From contig CACNJU010000010.1 of the NCBI GenBank assembly GCA_902620895.1, positions 1 to 55,742 on the forward strand: a stretch of DNA of 55,742 nt. The letters run 5' to 3'. Made by a program: the position numbers and the translations under genes. Under the pieces are notes generated by a model. The model was not told the DNA's origin. It searched no databases and saw only the letters and a program-made list of their open reading frames with translations. Positions within the stretch are counted from its first letter, which is position 1, and each line of letters begins with the position of its first letter. This DNA comes from an uncultured Prochlorococcus sp. GTDB taxonomy: Bacteria; Cyanobacteriota; Cyanobacteriia; PCC-6307; Cyanobiaceae. Positions 8,683 through 17,681 of the stretch are shown here, in pieces.

Positions 8683-9267
8683 TTATTTAGATTGAATTAG
8701 TCCATAACCTCCATGGTTTCTTTTATATATAACTTGAAGTTCATTATTTTTTTTATTTCGAAAAACATAAAAATCATGATCAATGAGATCTAATTGTTTT
8801 CTTGCTTCTTCTGATGAAATTGGAGCCATTTCAAAGTATTTATTTTTAATAGATGGTTCAGGCAGACTTGCTTCAGTTCCTTCTTCAAATAAAGCTTTAT
8901 CTAAAAAACTTGATTCCATACTTTCAATTGGTAAAGAATCTTTATTTTTAAATTGTTTATTATGAATTGTTTTATTGTTTCTTTCTTTATATTTACGTAA
9001 TTTTCTACAAAGTTTATTTGAAACTAAATCAATGCTTGAGTATAGATTTTCAGTTTTTTCTTCAGCTCTAATTACGGTGCCATTTGCAAAAATAGTAACT
9101 TCTGCAGTTTGAAACGAGACTCTTGGGTTCTTTTCAATTGAAAGGTGTATGTCAGCTTCTTTAACGATATCCTTATAGTGATGTGTTGCTTTTTCTATCT
9201 TTGCCTCAGTATATTCTTTTAATGCTCCAGTGAGCTCAAGATTCTTTCCATGGATTAAAATTTTCAT
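8683..9267 (-). CDS. hpf: ribosome hibernation promoting factor, long form (LrtA/HPF)
   Basis: Binds the 30S subunit and promotes inactive 100S ribosome dimers in stress or darkness; called LrtA in cyanobacteria. The N-terminal S30AE domain spans residues 1-105 (MKILIHGKNLELTGALKEYT, then VSFQTAEVTIFANGTVIRAEE). A linker follows, and the C-terminal dimerisation domain is at about 140-194 (ARKQLDLIDHDFYVFRNKK, then VIYKRNHGGYGLI). Length (194 aa) is that of the long form. Divergent from lipB across 44 bases that must hold both promoters. In cyanobacteria this gene is typically light-repressed. Confidence 0.93.
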   Translation of the reverse strand: MKILIHGKNLELTGALKEYTEAKIEKATHHYKDIVKEADIHLSIEKNPRVSFQTAEVTIFANGTVIRAEEKTENLYSSIDLVSNKLCRKLRKYKERNNKTIHNKQFKNKDSLPIESMESSFLDKALFEEGTEASLPEPSIKNKYFEMAPISSEEARKQLDLIDHDFYVFRNKKNNELQVIYKRNHGGYGLIQSK

Positions 9268-9311
9268 AACAAATCTAAAAATATTTACTTACTTTCTAAA
9301 TCTACTTAAAT

Positions 9312-9962
9312 ATGGAAAATAGAACAGCAATAATTAAACAACCTGATAATATTTCTTCTTTTAATGATGTTTACAAATTACAAAAAGAATATCAGGAGGC
9401 ATTGATTTTAGACAATTCTAACCCTGACTTTATTTGGATAGGGGAGCATCAACTCTGTTATACGTTAGGTAGAGGATCTAATTATGATAATTTACTATTT
9501 TCTTTGGATGATGATAAATATGATGTTTTTAAGATAAATAGAGGTGGTGAGGTTACTTGTCATATGCCTGGACAATTAGTAACTTACTTGGTTTTAGATT
9601 TGAAAAATTTTAATAAAGATTTAAATTGGTATTTGAGAAAAATTGAAGAAATTATTATAAAAATTCTTGGAACTTTTGATATAAATTGTCATTCAAGAGA
9701 GGGTTTCACTGGTGTTTGGATAGAAAATAAGAAAATTGCTTCAATTGGAATTGGTTGTAAAAGATGGATAACAATAAATGGATTTTCAATCAATATTGAC
9801 TGCGAATTAGAAAACTTTAATAAAATTGTTCCTTGCGGGATAGAAAATTGTCTTATGGCAAATATGATTGATTACAACAAAAATTTAAATATTCAAGAAG
9901 TCAAGAGAATTGTTAAAAAAATCATTCAGGAAGAATTTAATTTTGATTTTGTATCAAAATAG
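9312..9962 (+). CDS. lipB: octanoyltransferase LipB
   Basis: Moves the octanoyl group from acyl carrier protein to lipoyl domains, the first step of protein lipoylation. Family marks are [12 protein letters not shown], the [19 protein letters not shown] loop around residues 77-97, the active-site lysine in [11 protein letters not shown] and the nucleophilic cysteine in IVPCGIENC. Length 216 aa. Its product would feed the pyruvate dehydrogenase E2 subunit encoded about 3 kb downstream. The gene is co-oriented with the acyl-CoA synthetase that follows after 27 bases. Confidence 0.94.
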   Translation: MENRTAIIKQPDNISSFNDVYKLQKEYQEALILDNSNPDFIWIGEHQLCYTLGRGSNYDNLLFSLDDDKYDVFKINRGGEVTCHMPGQLVTYLVLDLKNFNKDLNWYLRKIEEIIIKILGTFDINCHSREGFTGVWIENKKIASIGIGCKRWITINGFSINIDCELENFNKIVPCGIENCLMANMIDYNKNLNIQEVKRIVKKIIQEEFNFDFVSK

Positions 9963-9989
9963 AAATTAAAATTTCAAAATAAATTTAAT

Positions 9990-11933
9990 ATGGGTGATTT
10001 AGCATACTGGCCTTCAGCCAAACTTCTATCTAAAAAAGATAAATTTGCTAAAAATAGAGATTTTATTAAGAACCTTGATCATATAGATCAAATTTGGGAA
10101 AAATTAAAATTTAAATGTGGTGATACTTTAGCTGTTTGCGATTTAAGAGGGAAATACAAAGAAAAATTTTCTTATTCTGAGCTGGCTGATTTAATAACAA
10201 AAGTCTCTTTTTCTTTTAAAAATTATGGTTTAGCAAAGGGGGAAGTAGTTACTGTAATATCTGAAAATTCTCCAAGATGGCTAGTAGTTGATCAAGGCTT
10301 AATGCGTCTAGGAGCTATAAATGCAGTGAGAGGTATTAATTCTCCTTCAGTAGAATTAGACTATATTATTGAACACTCTAATTCAGTAGGTCTAATAGTT
10401 CAATCTAAGGAGATATGGCTAAAGTTAAACAATAAAGAAGAATTAAAAAAAAGACTGAAATTTATAATCAATTTAGAAGATGAACAATTTGAAAGTTTAA
10501 TAAGTTGGAGTAAATTTATAAGTTCAGTAGAAAAAGAAAATTCACAAAAAAATAATCTTGAAAAATTTAATCCAGAAATAGATGACGTCGCTACTATTCT
10601 TTACACTTCTGGGACAACAGGAAAACCTAAAGGTGTACCTTTGACTCATGCAAATTTTTTACATCAGATAATCAATTTAGCCTATATCGCTGATCCAGAA
10701 CCAGGGACCTCTGTATTAAGCGTTTTGCCTATCTGGCATTCTTATGAGAGGAGTGCTGAATACTTCTTTTTTTCATGCGGTTGTTCTCAATATTATACAA
10801 TTCCAAAATTTCTTAAAGATGATATTACACAAGTAAAACCTGTTGTCATGGCTACTGTACCGAGACTATGGGAAGCAATACATGATGGTTTTTTTCAGGC
10901 GTTGAAAAAAATGCCTTCCAAAAAGCAAAAACTTATTAAGTTTTTAATAAGTAATAGTTCGGTTTTCAAAAGAAGTCTTAGAAAGATAAGAAATATAGAT
11001 ATGAATCAAATAACTTTTAAATCAAAAATTCCCTTACTGGGTTCTGTTATTAGCCGATATCCTTTACATAAATTGTCTACTATTTTTTTATGGCCGAATA
11101 TTCTTAGACAACTATGCGGAGAAAAACTGAAATTTCCCATTAACGGTGGAGGTGCATTGCCAGAACATGTAGATCTTTTTTTTGAATCTTTAGGTGTAGA
11201 TGTTTTGGTGGGATATGGACTCACAGAAACTAGTCCAGTATTAACTTGTAGGAGAAGAGAATTAAATGTTAGAGGATCATCTGGTCAGCCTCTTTCATTT
11301 ACTGAAATCAAAATAGTGAATGATGATAAAAAAAAGATTCTGAAGTTCAGAGAAGTCGGGAAAATTCTTGTTAGGGGGCCTCAAGTAATGAAAGGTTATC
11401 TTAATAATGAAATAGCTACAAATGCTGTTTTATCCAAGGATGGTTGGTTTGATACTGGTGATTTAGGTTTTCTAATACCAAATGGTTCTCTCTTTATAAC
11501 AGGAAGAGCCAAGGATACAATAGTGCTATCAAGTGGTGAAAATATAGAACCGAATCCGCTAGAGACTGAAATTCTTAGTTCTGAATTTATTAATCAGATT
11601 CAACTAGTAGGACAAGATAAGAAATGTTTAACAGCCCTTGTAGTTCCTAATATCGAATTGGTTAAAAGCAAGTTTTTGGAAGAAGACCTTTTAAAATTAA
11701 ACACGAATAAGAATATTGGTACATTTTTCAAATCACAAATTAATAATTTGCTTAAAAGTCGATTAGGAGCAAGATCAGAAGAACAAATATTAGATTGTTA
11801 TTTTGTTGATGCCTTTACTCTAGAAAATGGGTTGTTAACACAAACGCTTAAACAAAAAAGAAAAGAAATAGAAAAAAAGTATTCATTACAAATAGAAAAT
11901 ATGTATGAAAACAAATTTAGTAAGAAAATTTGA
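9990..11933 (+). CDS. long-chain acyl-CoA (acyl-ACP) synthetase, AMP-forming
   Basis: A 647-aa ANL-superfamily adenylating enzyme that activates fatty acids. The P-loop-like ILYTSGTTGKPKGVPLTH is near residue 205, the long-chain marks LPIWHSYERSAEYFF and GYGLTETSPVLTCRR follow, and the hinge region holds GWFDTGDLGFL and FITGRAKDTIVLSSGENIEP. Cyanobacteria have one such enzyme that recycles free fatty acids as an acyl-ACP synthetase (Aas), and this is probably it, but CoA and ACP use cannot be separated from sequence. No membrane-spanning segment is evident. Confidence 0.9.
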   Translation: MGDLAYWPSAKLLSKKDKFAKNRDFIKNLDHIDQIWEKLKFKCGDTLAVCDLRGKYKEKFSYSELADLITKVSFSFKNYGLAKGEVVTVISENSPRWLVVDQGLMRLGAINAVRGINSPSVELDYIIEHSNSVGLIVQSKEIWLKLNNKEELKKRLKFIINLEDEQFESLISWSKFISSVEKENSQKNNLEKFNPEIDDVATILYTSGTTGKPKGVPLTHANFLHQIINLAYIADPEPGTSVLSVLPIWHSYERSAEYFFFSCGCSQYYTIPKFLKDDITQVKPVVMATVPRLWEAIHDGFFQALKKMPSKKQKLIKFLISNSSVFKRSLRKIRNIDMNQITFKSKIPLLGSVISRYPLHKLSTIFLWPNILRQLCGEKLKFPINGGGALPEHVDLFFESLGVDVLVGYGLTETSPVLTCRRRELNVRGSSGQPLSFTEIKIVNDDKKKILKFREVGKILVRGPQVMKGYLNNEIATNAVLSKDGWFDTGDLGFLIPNGSLFITGRAKDTIVLSSGENIEPNPLETEILSSEFINQIQLVGQDKKCLTALVVPNIELVKSKFLEEDLLKLNTNKNIGTFFKSQINNLLKSRLGARSEEQILDCYFVDAFTLENGLLTQTLKQKRKEIEKKYSLQIENMYENKFSKKI

Positions 11934-11971
11934 TTTGTTCTATCTATATTGAAAAGGTAATTTAATTTTTT

Positions 11972-12415
11972 ATGGAAACAAAAAACTCAATATCTATAAA
12001 GCGCTCAATAGCTATTAAAGCTGTAGTTACACCAACTTGGAAGGAAGATGCTGAAAAAGAATTAAGTAAAGCAATTTCAAGCATTGACCAGCAATTATCT
12101 CAACTTGAGCAGGAGGGGCAGCAAATAGTAAATAATATTAGATCCCAATCGGTTAATCCTCTAGATCCAAGAGTTCAAGAACAGGTTAGTCAGGTGCAAC
12201 AACAAGTCGCAGCAAAAAGAAATGAAATTGAAGAACAAAAAAGAAATCTTCTTCAGCAACAGAGTCAAGTTCGCGAATTAAAAATGGACGAAATTGTTGA
12301 TCAAGGGCAAGTGGATAGTTTCTGTGATGTCACTGTGGGAGACAATCTTATTGAAAAAATGCAAGTCTCGATTACGGTTAAAGATGGAGTTATTCAATCT
12401 ATAGATAATACTTAA
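11972..12415 (+). CDS. YlqD family protein
   Basis: A 147-aa protein with a beta-rich N-terminus (ISIKRSIAIKAVVTPTWKED), a central coiled coil from about residue 30 to 95 rich in Q and E, and a short C-terminal barrel-like part (VDQGQVDSFCDVTVGDNL). This layout is that of the YlqD family, whose function is unknown. Cytosolic, no signal peptide. It follows the acyl-CoA synthetase after 38 bases and is probably on the same message. Confidence 0.78.
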   Translation: METKNSISIKRSIAIKAVVTPTWKEDAEKELSKAISSIDQQLSQLEQEGQQIVNNIRSQSVNPLDPRVQEQVSQVQQQVAAKRNEIEEQKRNLLQQQSQVRELKMDEIVDQGQVDSFCDVTVGDNLIEKMQVSITVKDGVIQSIDNT

Positions 12416-12517
12416 AGAGAAGATATAGTATTTTTGATAAAAAATAAGTAAATTTGAATTGGATAAAAGTTTTAAATTCTAATCGATCTAAATTATTACT
12501 TTCTTAAGTTTAAAGAG

Positions 12518-12546
12518 TTTCCACTGAGAACATGATTTCGTATAAT
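12518..12546 (+). promoter_or_regulatory. promoter of the pyruvate dehydrogenase E2 gene
   Basis: A consensus -10 (TATAAT, 12541-12546) lies 17 bases downstream of TTTCCA (12518-12523), a 4/6 match to the -35 box. Transcription would start near 12553, giving a leader of about 85 bases before the ATG at 12637. The leader can pair AAGTGT (12552) with ACACTT (about 12590), and the alternative GTCTA/TAGAC pair uses overlapping bases, so two structures compete. Seen in sequence; activity is inferred. Confidence 0.55.
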
Positions 12547-12636
12547 AATAACAAGTGTTTAAAAGGCGTCTAACCTCATAAATAGTAGACACTTTGGTAG
12601 ACAGTCCTTGAAAACCATAGCTATAACTAATTTCCT

Positions 12637-14004
12637 ATGTCTCACGAAATATTCATGCCTGCCTTGAGTTCTACTATGACGGAGGGCAAGATTGTGGAAT
12701 GGTTGAAAAATCCGGGAGATAAGGTTGAAAGAGGAGAATCTGTCTTGGTTGTTGAATCTGATAAGGCAGATATGGATGTTGAATCTTTTCAAGATGGATA
12801 TCTTGCAGCAGTTTTAATGCCTGCCGGCAGCACTGCACCTGTTGGAGAAACTATCGGTCTCATTGTAGAAAATGAGGATGAGATAGCTTCTGTCCAAGAA
12901 CAAAATAAAGGAAATCAACCCGAAGTCTCTAGTTCAGACCAACTTGAATTGGTAACCAATAAAATTGAAGAAAAACCAGTAGTCCAGGCTGAAAATATCA
13001 AGAAAGAAGCTGAAGAAGTCGTCTTAAAGAGTGAAAAGCTTGTCCCATCTTTTAATGTCGATCAAATTAATGCCGCAACAAGTAATGCTTCTTCGAGGAT
13101 AGTTGCATCTCCAAGAGCTAAAAAACTAGCTTCTCAAATGGGTGTTGATTTAGCAAAGGTTCATGGATCTGGCCCTCATGGAAGGATTCAAGCCGATGAT
13201 ATTTTAAAAGCTAATGGCCAACCTGTTTCTATACCATGGATAGGAGAAGGCGTTTCTCCTGCAAGTATTCCTGGTGCAAATTTGGGAGTTGTAAGTAAAC
13301 CAGAAACTTCAGGAAATAGTTTTGGTAATCCTGGAGAAACAGTTCAATTTAATACTCTTCAAAAAGCGGTAAATAAAAATATGGAATCTAGTTTAGATGT
13401 TCCATGTTTTAGGGTAGGTTACTCTATTAATACAGATAAATTGGATAATTTCTACAAAAAGGTAAAACAGAACGGAGTTACTATGACTGCTTTACTTGTA
13501 AAGGCAGTTGCAAAGACACTAAAGAAACATCCTCAAGTTAACTCAAGATTTTCAGAAAATGGAATTTCTTATCCAGAAAATATAAATATTGCTGTTGCTG
13601 TTGCAATGGAAGATGGGGGACTAATAACTCCAGTATTAAAAGAGCCATGCAATACTGATTTATTTGAATTATCTAGGGAATGGAAAGATCTCGTAAAAAG
13701 ATCGAGATCAAAACAATTAGAACCAGATGAATACTCAACGGGAACATTTACCTTATCTAACCTTGGTATGTTTGGTGTTGATAGATTTGACGCAATACTA
13801 CCTCCAGGGACCGGTGCGATCTTAGCAATAGCATCATCAAAACCAACTGTTGTAGCTAATAGTGATGGTTCAATATCTGTTAAAAAAATAATGCAGGTAA
13901 ATCTTACAGCTGATCACAGAGTGATCTATGGAGCTGATGGTGCTTCATTCTTGAAAGACTTGGCTAACTTGATTGAAAATGAGCCAGAGACACTTGTATC
14001 ATAA
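12637..14004 (+). CDS. pdhC: dihydrolipoamide acetyltransferase, E2 of pyruvate dehydrogenase
   Basis: Core of the pyruvate dehydrogenase complex, transferring the acetyl group to CoA. Domains in order: one lipoyl domain (residues 1-77, lipoyl-lysine K43 in ESDKADMDVES), a charged linker, a peripheral subunit-binding domain (about 155-190, ASPRAKKLASQMGVDL and HGSGPHGRIQADDI), and the catalytic acyltransferase domain with H427 in LTADHRVIYGADG. Length 455 aa. It stands apart from E1 and E3 genes, as is usual in cyanobacteria. Its own promoter and 85-base leader lie upstream. No strong Shine-Dalgarno precedes the ATG. Confidence 0.95.
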   Translation: MSHEIFMPALSSTMTEGKIVEWLKNPGDKVERGESVLVVESDKADMDVESFQDGYLAAVLMPAGSTAPVGETIGLIVENEDEIASVQEQNKGNQPEVSSSDQLELVTNKIEEKPVVQAENIKKEAEEVVLKSEKLVPSFNVDQINAATSNASSRIVASPRAKKLASQMGVDLAKVHGSGPHGRIQADDILKANGQPVSIPWIGEGVSPASIPGANLGVVSKPETSGNSFGNPGETVQFNTLQKAVNKNMESSLDVPCFRVGYSINTDKLDNFYKKVKQNGVTMTALLVKAVAKTLKKHPQVNSRFSENGISYPENINIAVAVAMEDGGLITPVLKEPCNTDLFELSREWKDLVKRSRSKQLEPDEYSTGTFTLSNLGMFGVDRFDAILPPGTGAILAIASSKPTVVANSDGSISVKKIMQVNLTADHRVIYGADGASFLKDLANLIENEPETLVS

Positions 14005-14010
14005 ATTTAA

Positions 14011-15135
14011 TTGATTTCTCAAATTAATAAAGAAGAAAAAGATTATAGGCTTGAATCTTATGATTATTTACTTGATCCTTCATTAATTGCTAGTAAACCT
14101 TCTGCGATTAGGCATGAATCAAGATTGATGATAGTTAGAAATAGTGTTTTAGAAGAAGACTGCTTAACTAATAAATTTACCAAGAATCTTTTAGATGAAT
14201 TTAGAGAAGGCGATCTTGTAGTAGTTAACAATACTAAGGTAATGAAAGCTAGGTTAAAGGTTGAATTAGAAAATGGGACGTTAGTCGAATTATTAGTCTT
14301 AGAAAGATCCCATGAATGTGTTTGGTTATGTTTGGCAAAGCCAGCGAAAAAGTTAAAAATCAATAGAAAAATAATATTGAAATCTCCTTCTGCAGAAGAT
14401 ATTAATTTGATGGTTGATGGGGTTGATGAAGAAACTGGAGGGAGATTTATTAAATTTCCTGAAAATATAACTGATCTCAATTCAATGAATGACCTTCTTG
14501 ATAAATACGGGGAAATCCCTCTCCCGCCTTATATAAAAAATACCGAAGAAGAATCTTTTCATGAGAATAGTTATCAAACTGAGTATGCAACAAATCCAGG
14601 GGCCGTTGCTGCGCCAACTGCTGGTTTACACTTAAGCAAAAGTCTTATTTCCAATCTAAAAAAAAAAGGAGTAATAATTTTACCGATAACTTTGCACGTG
14701 GGCTATGGAACATTCAAACCAATTGATCAAGAAGATCTAAGTAACTTAAAACTTCATAAAGAATGGGTAAGTGTTAATAAAGAAGTAGTGGAGGAAATCA
14801 AAAAAATAAAGAAAACAGATAGAAGAATAATTGCTATTGGGACCACTAGCGTGAGAGCTCTTGAAAGTTGTTATTCTGACGATATTAATGACTATATTCC
14901 CATAGCAAAGTACGTGGATTTAGTAATTAAGCCAGGTTATAAATTTAAGGTAGTTGATGGATTATTAACTAATTTTCATCTCCCTAAAAGTTCATTATTA
15001 CTTTTAGTAAGTGCAATGATTGGTAGAGAAAGATTATTAGATCTATATAAAAAAGCCATAAAAGAAAAATTTAGATTCTTCTCTTATGGCGATGCGATGT
15101 ATATTTCACCAGATTCACTACTGGAGAAAAAATAG
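14011..15135 (+). CDS. queA: S-adenosylmethionine:tRNA ribosyltransferase-isomerase QueA
   Basis: Builds epoxyqueuosine at the tRNA wobble position from preQ1 using the ribosyl part of SAM. Conserved stretches are YDYLLDPSLIASKPS at the start, DLVVVNNTKVMKARL, GEIPLPPYIK, ATNPGAVAAPTAGLHLS and the C-terminal TNFHLPKSSLLLLVSAMIG. Length 374 aa, normal. The start is TTG at 14011, seven bases after the E2 stop, so it is likely co-transcribed with pdhC. It converges with cysK after only two bases and no terminator hairpin is visible there. Confidence 0.95.
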   Translation: MISQINKEEKDYRLESYDYLLDPSLIASKPSAIRHESRLMIVRNSVLEEDCLTNKFTKNLLDEFREGDLVVVNNTKVMKARLKVELENGTLVELLVLERSHECVWLCLAKPAKKLKINRKIILKSPSAEDINLMVDGVDEETGGRFIKFPENITDLNSMNDLLDKYGEIPLPPYIKNTEEESFHENSYQTEYATNPGAVAAPTAGLHLSKSLISNLKKKGVIILPITLHVGYGTFKPIDQEDLSNLKLHKEWVSVNKEVVEEIKKIKKTDRRIIAIGTTSVRALESCYSDDINDYIPIAKYVDLVIKPGYKFKVVDGLLTNFHLPKSSLLLLVSAMIGRERLLDLYKKAIKEKFRFFSYGDAMYISPDSLLEKK

Positions 15136-15137
15136 AT

Positions 15138-16124
15138 TTAGGCTTTGACTGGTTCTTGAATGATTCCGCTTGGAACTTCAGTAAACATAATTGATGATAA
15201 ATACCTCTCTGCTAAATCAGGTAAAACAACTACAATTGTCTTCCCAGCATATTCATCTTGTTCAGCTAATCTAACAGCAGCAGCAGCGGCAGCCCCACAA
15301 GATATTCCTACTAATAGACCCTCCTCTTTAGCTAACCTAAGAGCCATCTCAATTGATTCATCATTTGTTACTTGTTCGACCTTATCAACAATTGATAAGT
15401 CAAGGTTCTTAGGAATAAATCCTGCTCCAATTCCTTGGATTTTATGTGGTCCGGATTTAACCTCTTCCCCATTCATTGTCTGTGTAATAACAGGACTGTG
15501 TGATGGTTCTACAGCTACAGAAGTAATATTCTTGCCCTTCTCTTGCTTAATGTATCTTGAAACTCCTGTAATTGTGCCGCCAGTTCCAACTCCTGCAACT
15601 AGGACATCAATTTCACCATCGCAATCATCCCAGATTTCTGGTCCAGTAGTTTTGAAATGAATTTCAGGGTTTGCTGGATTATCAAATTGACCTGGCATGA
15701 AATATTGAGAAGGATTACTTTCTGCAATTTCTTTAGCCTTAGCTATTGCTCCAGGCATACCTTTAGACGCCTCTGTTAAAACAATTTCAGCCCCCAACAC
15801 TGCCATAACCCTTCTTCTTTCAATTGACATGGATTCTGGCATTGTAAGGATTAGTTTATAACCTCTTGCTGAAGCAGTAAAAGCTAGAGCAATTCCTGTA
15901 TTTCCAGAAGTTGGCTCAACAATAGTTTTGTCTTTTGTAAGTTTCCCACTTTTCTCGGCATCCCAGATCATGTTTGCGCCGATCCTACATTTGACACTAT
16001 AAGCAGGGTTTCTACCTTCAATTTTTGCAAGTACTGTAGCTTTCGCGTTTTTAGTAACTGATTTTAATTTTACTAATGGAGTGTTTCCAATAGCAAAACT
16101 GTTGTCCTCATAAATTTTTGCCAT
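15138..16124 (-). CDS. cysK: cysteine synthase A (O-acetylserine sulfhydrylase)
   Basis: PLP enzyme making cysteine from O-acetylserine and sulfide. The PLP lysine is in [14 protein letters not shown] near residue 43, the asparagine loop is [12 protein letters not shown], the phosphate-binding loop [15 protein letters not shown], and the C-terminal [15 protein letters not shown] matches the PLP ring region. Length 328 aa, normal. The upstream 84 bases are AT rich with several TATA-like boxes on the minus strand, any of which could be its promoter. First of three sulfur-metabolism PLP genes in a row. Confidence 0.96.
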   Translation of the reverse strand: MAKIYEDNSFAIGNTPLVKLKSVTKNAKATVLAKIEGRNPAYSVKCRIGANMIWDAEKSGKLTKDKTIVEPTSGNTGIALAFTASARGYKLILTMPESMSIERRRVMAVLGAEIVLTEASKGMPGAIAKAKEIAESNPSQYFMPGQFDNPANPEIHFKTTGPEIWDDCDGEIDVLVAGVGTGGTITGVSRYIKQEKGKNITSVAVEPSHSPVITQTMNGEEVKSGPHKIQGIGAGFIPKNLDLSIVDKVEQVTNDESIEMALRLAKEEGLLVGISCGAAAAAAVRLAEQDEYAGKTIVVVLPDLAERYLSSIMFTEVPSGIIQEPVKA

Positions 16125-16208
16125 TTATATATTGAGAAAATATATATTAATACTAACTATTATTCAGAAAAAGAGTATATAAGTTTCTATACGGTAAATA
16201 CTAGGAAT

Positions 16209-17678
16209 TTAGAAATTATTTAGTGCTTCAGAAAAGGTTTTCCATAATTGATCTTGGTCTTCTAATCCAACTGATACTCTAATAAGGTGCGAGGGTATAC
16301 CAAAACTTTCAGCCCAATCCAACTCGTCATAATGAGCTAGTAAAACATAAGGACAAACTAGAGTAAATTTTGTACCTAAACTAGGTCCTTTAGATACTTT
16401 TAGAGAATCATAAAAATTTTTAGCTTTGTTCAATCCTCCATTTAATTCAAACGATAATAAGCAGCCGTATCCCCCATTAGAAGTAAGTAAAGAATTAAAA
16501 TTTGGACAATTTTCAGGATGGAAAATATTTTTAATCTCGCTATGAGTCTCTAATCTTCTTTTTAATTCTAAACATGCTTTATTTTGTTCAAAAACTCTTT
16601 GATTTACATCTCTACTAACTTTCTCTAGATAAACTATATCTCCATCGGAAAGTATTGGAATATTAATCTCGTTTAATGCATTTCTAAACTGATCAATCCA
16701 TTTGCTTTTTGGATTTAGTATTAATGATCCGGCAAGAATATCACCAGTGCCTGAAAAAATTTTTGTAAGTGAAGTAAAAACTATATCTGCATTTTCTATG
16801 GAATTTATATTTAAATTCGAACCAATTGTATCGTCAACAATTAACGGAATATTGAGCTTTTTTGAAATTTTTGAAATTTTTTTAATGTTTACACATTTGA
16901 GCATTGGATTACTTGGAAGTTCAATAATTAATGCTGATGGATTTATTCTTTTGATTTCTAATTCAATATCCGCGCAATTTTCTTCTGTAATTAACTTTGC
17001 TCCGTGAAAGATTTTCATTGGTAATTTAAGTACATCTACATATGGAAAACCAACTTGGAGTGTTGGTTTAGCTGGAAATAATTTATATATGATTTCTAAT
17101 GATGTATGCAATGCAGACATTCCAGATGAAGTTAAGTGAATATCATTAGAGTCAATTTTTGTAGATTTAGAAATTCTATTTTTTATTCTTTGAGAACATT
17201 CATTTACGTAAGATTTTGGAGGGCAATCTTCAAGACCTAATTCTATAGCGGCAGCTCTTGAAGATAGACCAAGACCAGTATGTTGCCAAAAATATTTTGC
17301 ATAAATACTTCCTTCTTTTTCAGTTATTAAGAAAGCTAAATTATTTCTTTTTTCTATTAACGAGAATTGTTCAGAAGTATTTCTATCAATGTATTTTTTA
17401 GCTTTAAAAGCTATGCTTTCATTCGGATATGGCCAGATACTTTTATTGTTGTAGTAATTTTGCTCTTTTACTTTTTCGCATAATCTTTTCACTATGGGGT
17501 TTAGCCCGAATCGTGGGTAAATGGACTTCAATAAATTCATACATTCTTGATCTTTTTCCTCGTAATTTATTACATCATTCCAAGTTGGTAATGCTACAGA
17601 AACGGCATGAATACTATCAGGAATTGCATATCCCAACTCTAAATTTTTCCATATAGGTTTTTTAAGTAAATCTCTCAA
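16209..17678 (-). CDS. long Cys/Met-metabolism PLP enzyme (MetB-like, with N-terminal extension)
   Basis: A 489-aa fold-type I PLP enzyme. The PLP lysine is K306 in DIVFTSLTKIFSGTGD, with VDDTIGSN upstream and LIRVSVGLEDQDQLW at the C-terminus, all typical of cystathionine gamma-synthase relatives. About 130-150 residues precede the conserved core, including WQHTGLGLSSRAAAIELGL, so it is roughly 100 aa longer than the usual 380-400 aa enzyme and recalls the extended fungal cystathionine gamma-synthases. TTG start. It lies 3 bases downstream of the next gene's stop, so both are translated from one message. Likely cystathionine gamma-synthase, but the exact reaction is not settled by sequence. 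Confidence 0.78.
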   Translation of the reverse strand: MRDLLKKPIWKNLELGYAIPDSIHAVSVALPTWNDVINYEEKDQECMNLLKSIYPRFGLNPIVKRLCEKVKEQNYYNNKSIWPYPNESIAFKAKKYIDRNTSEQFSLIEKRNNLAFLITEKEGSIYAKYFWQHTGLGLSSRAAAIELGLEDCPPKSYVNECSQRIKNRISKSTKIDSNDIHLTSSGMSALHTSLEIIYKLFPAKPTLQVGFPYVDVLKLPMKIFHGAKLITEENCADIELEIKRINPSALIIELPSNPMLKCVNIKKISKISKKLNIPLIVDDTIGSNLNINSIENADIVFTSLTKIFSGTGDILAGSLILNPKSKWIDQFRNALNEINIPILSDGDIVYLEKVSRDVNQRVFEQNKACLELKRRLETHSEIKNIFHPENCPNFNSLLTSNGGYGCLLSFELNGGLNKAKNFYDSLKVSKGPSLGTKFTLVCPYVLLAHYDELDWAESFGIPSHLIRVSVGLEDQDQLWKTFSEALNNF

Positions 17679-17681
17679 TTT

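Noticed and set aside
12559..12792. A 77-codon minus-strand frame over the E2 leader and gene start
   Set aside because: Overlaps the conserved lipoyl domain coding and the leader; no homology features.
14064..14480. A 138-codon open frame on the minus strand inside queA
   Set aside because: queA motifs on the plus strand explain the region; the antisense frame shows no family features.
15160..15660. A 166-codon open frame on the plus strand inside cysK
   Set aside because: It is exactly antisense to conserved cysK codons, has low-complexity Ser/Ala/Thr content and no ribosome site, so it is a mirror of the real gene.
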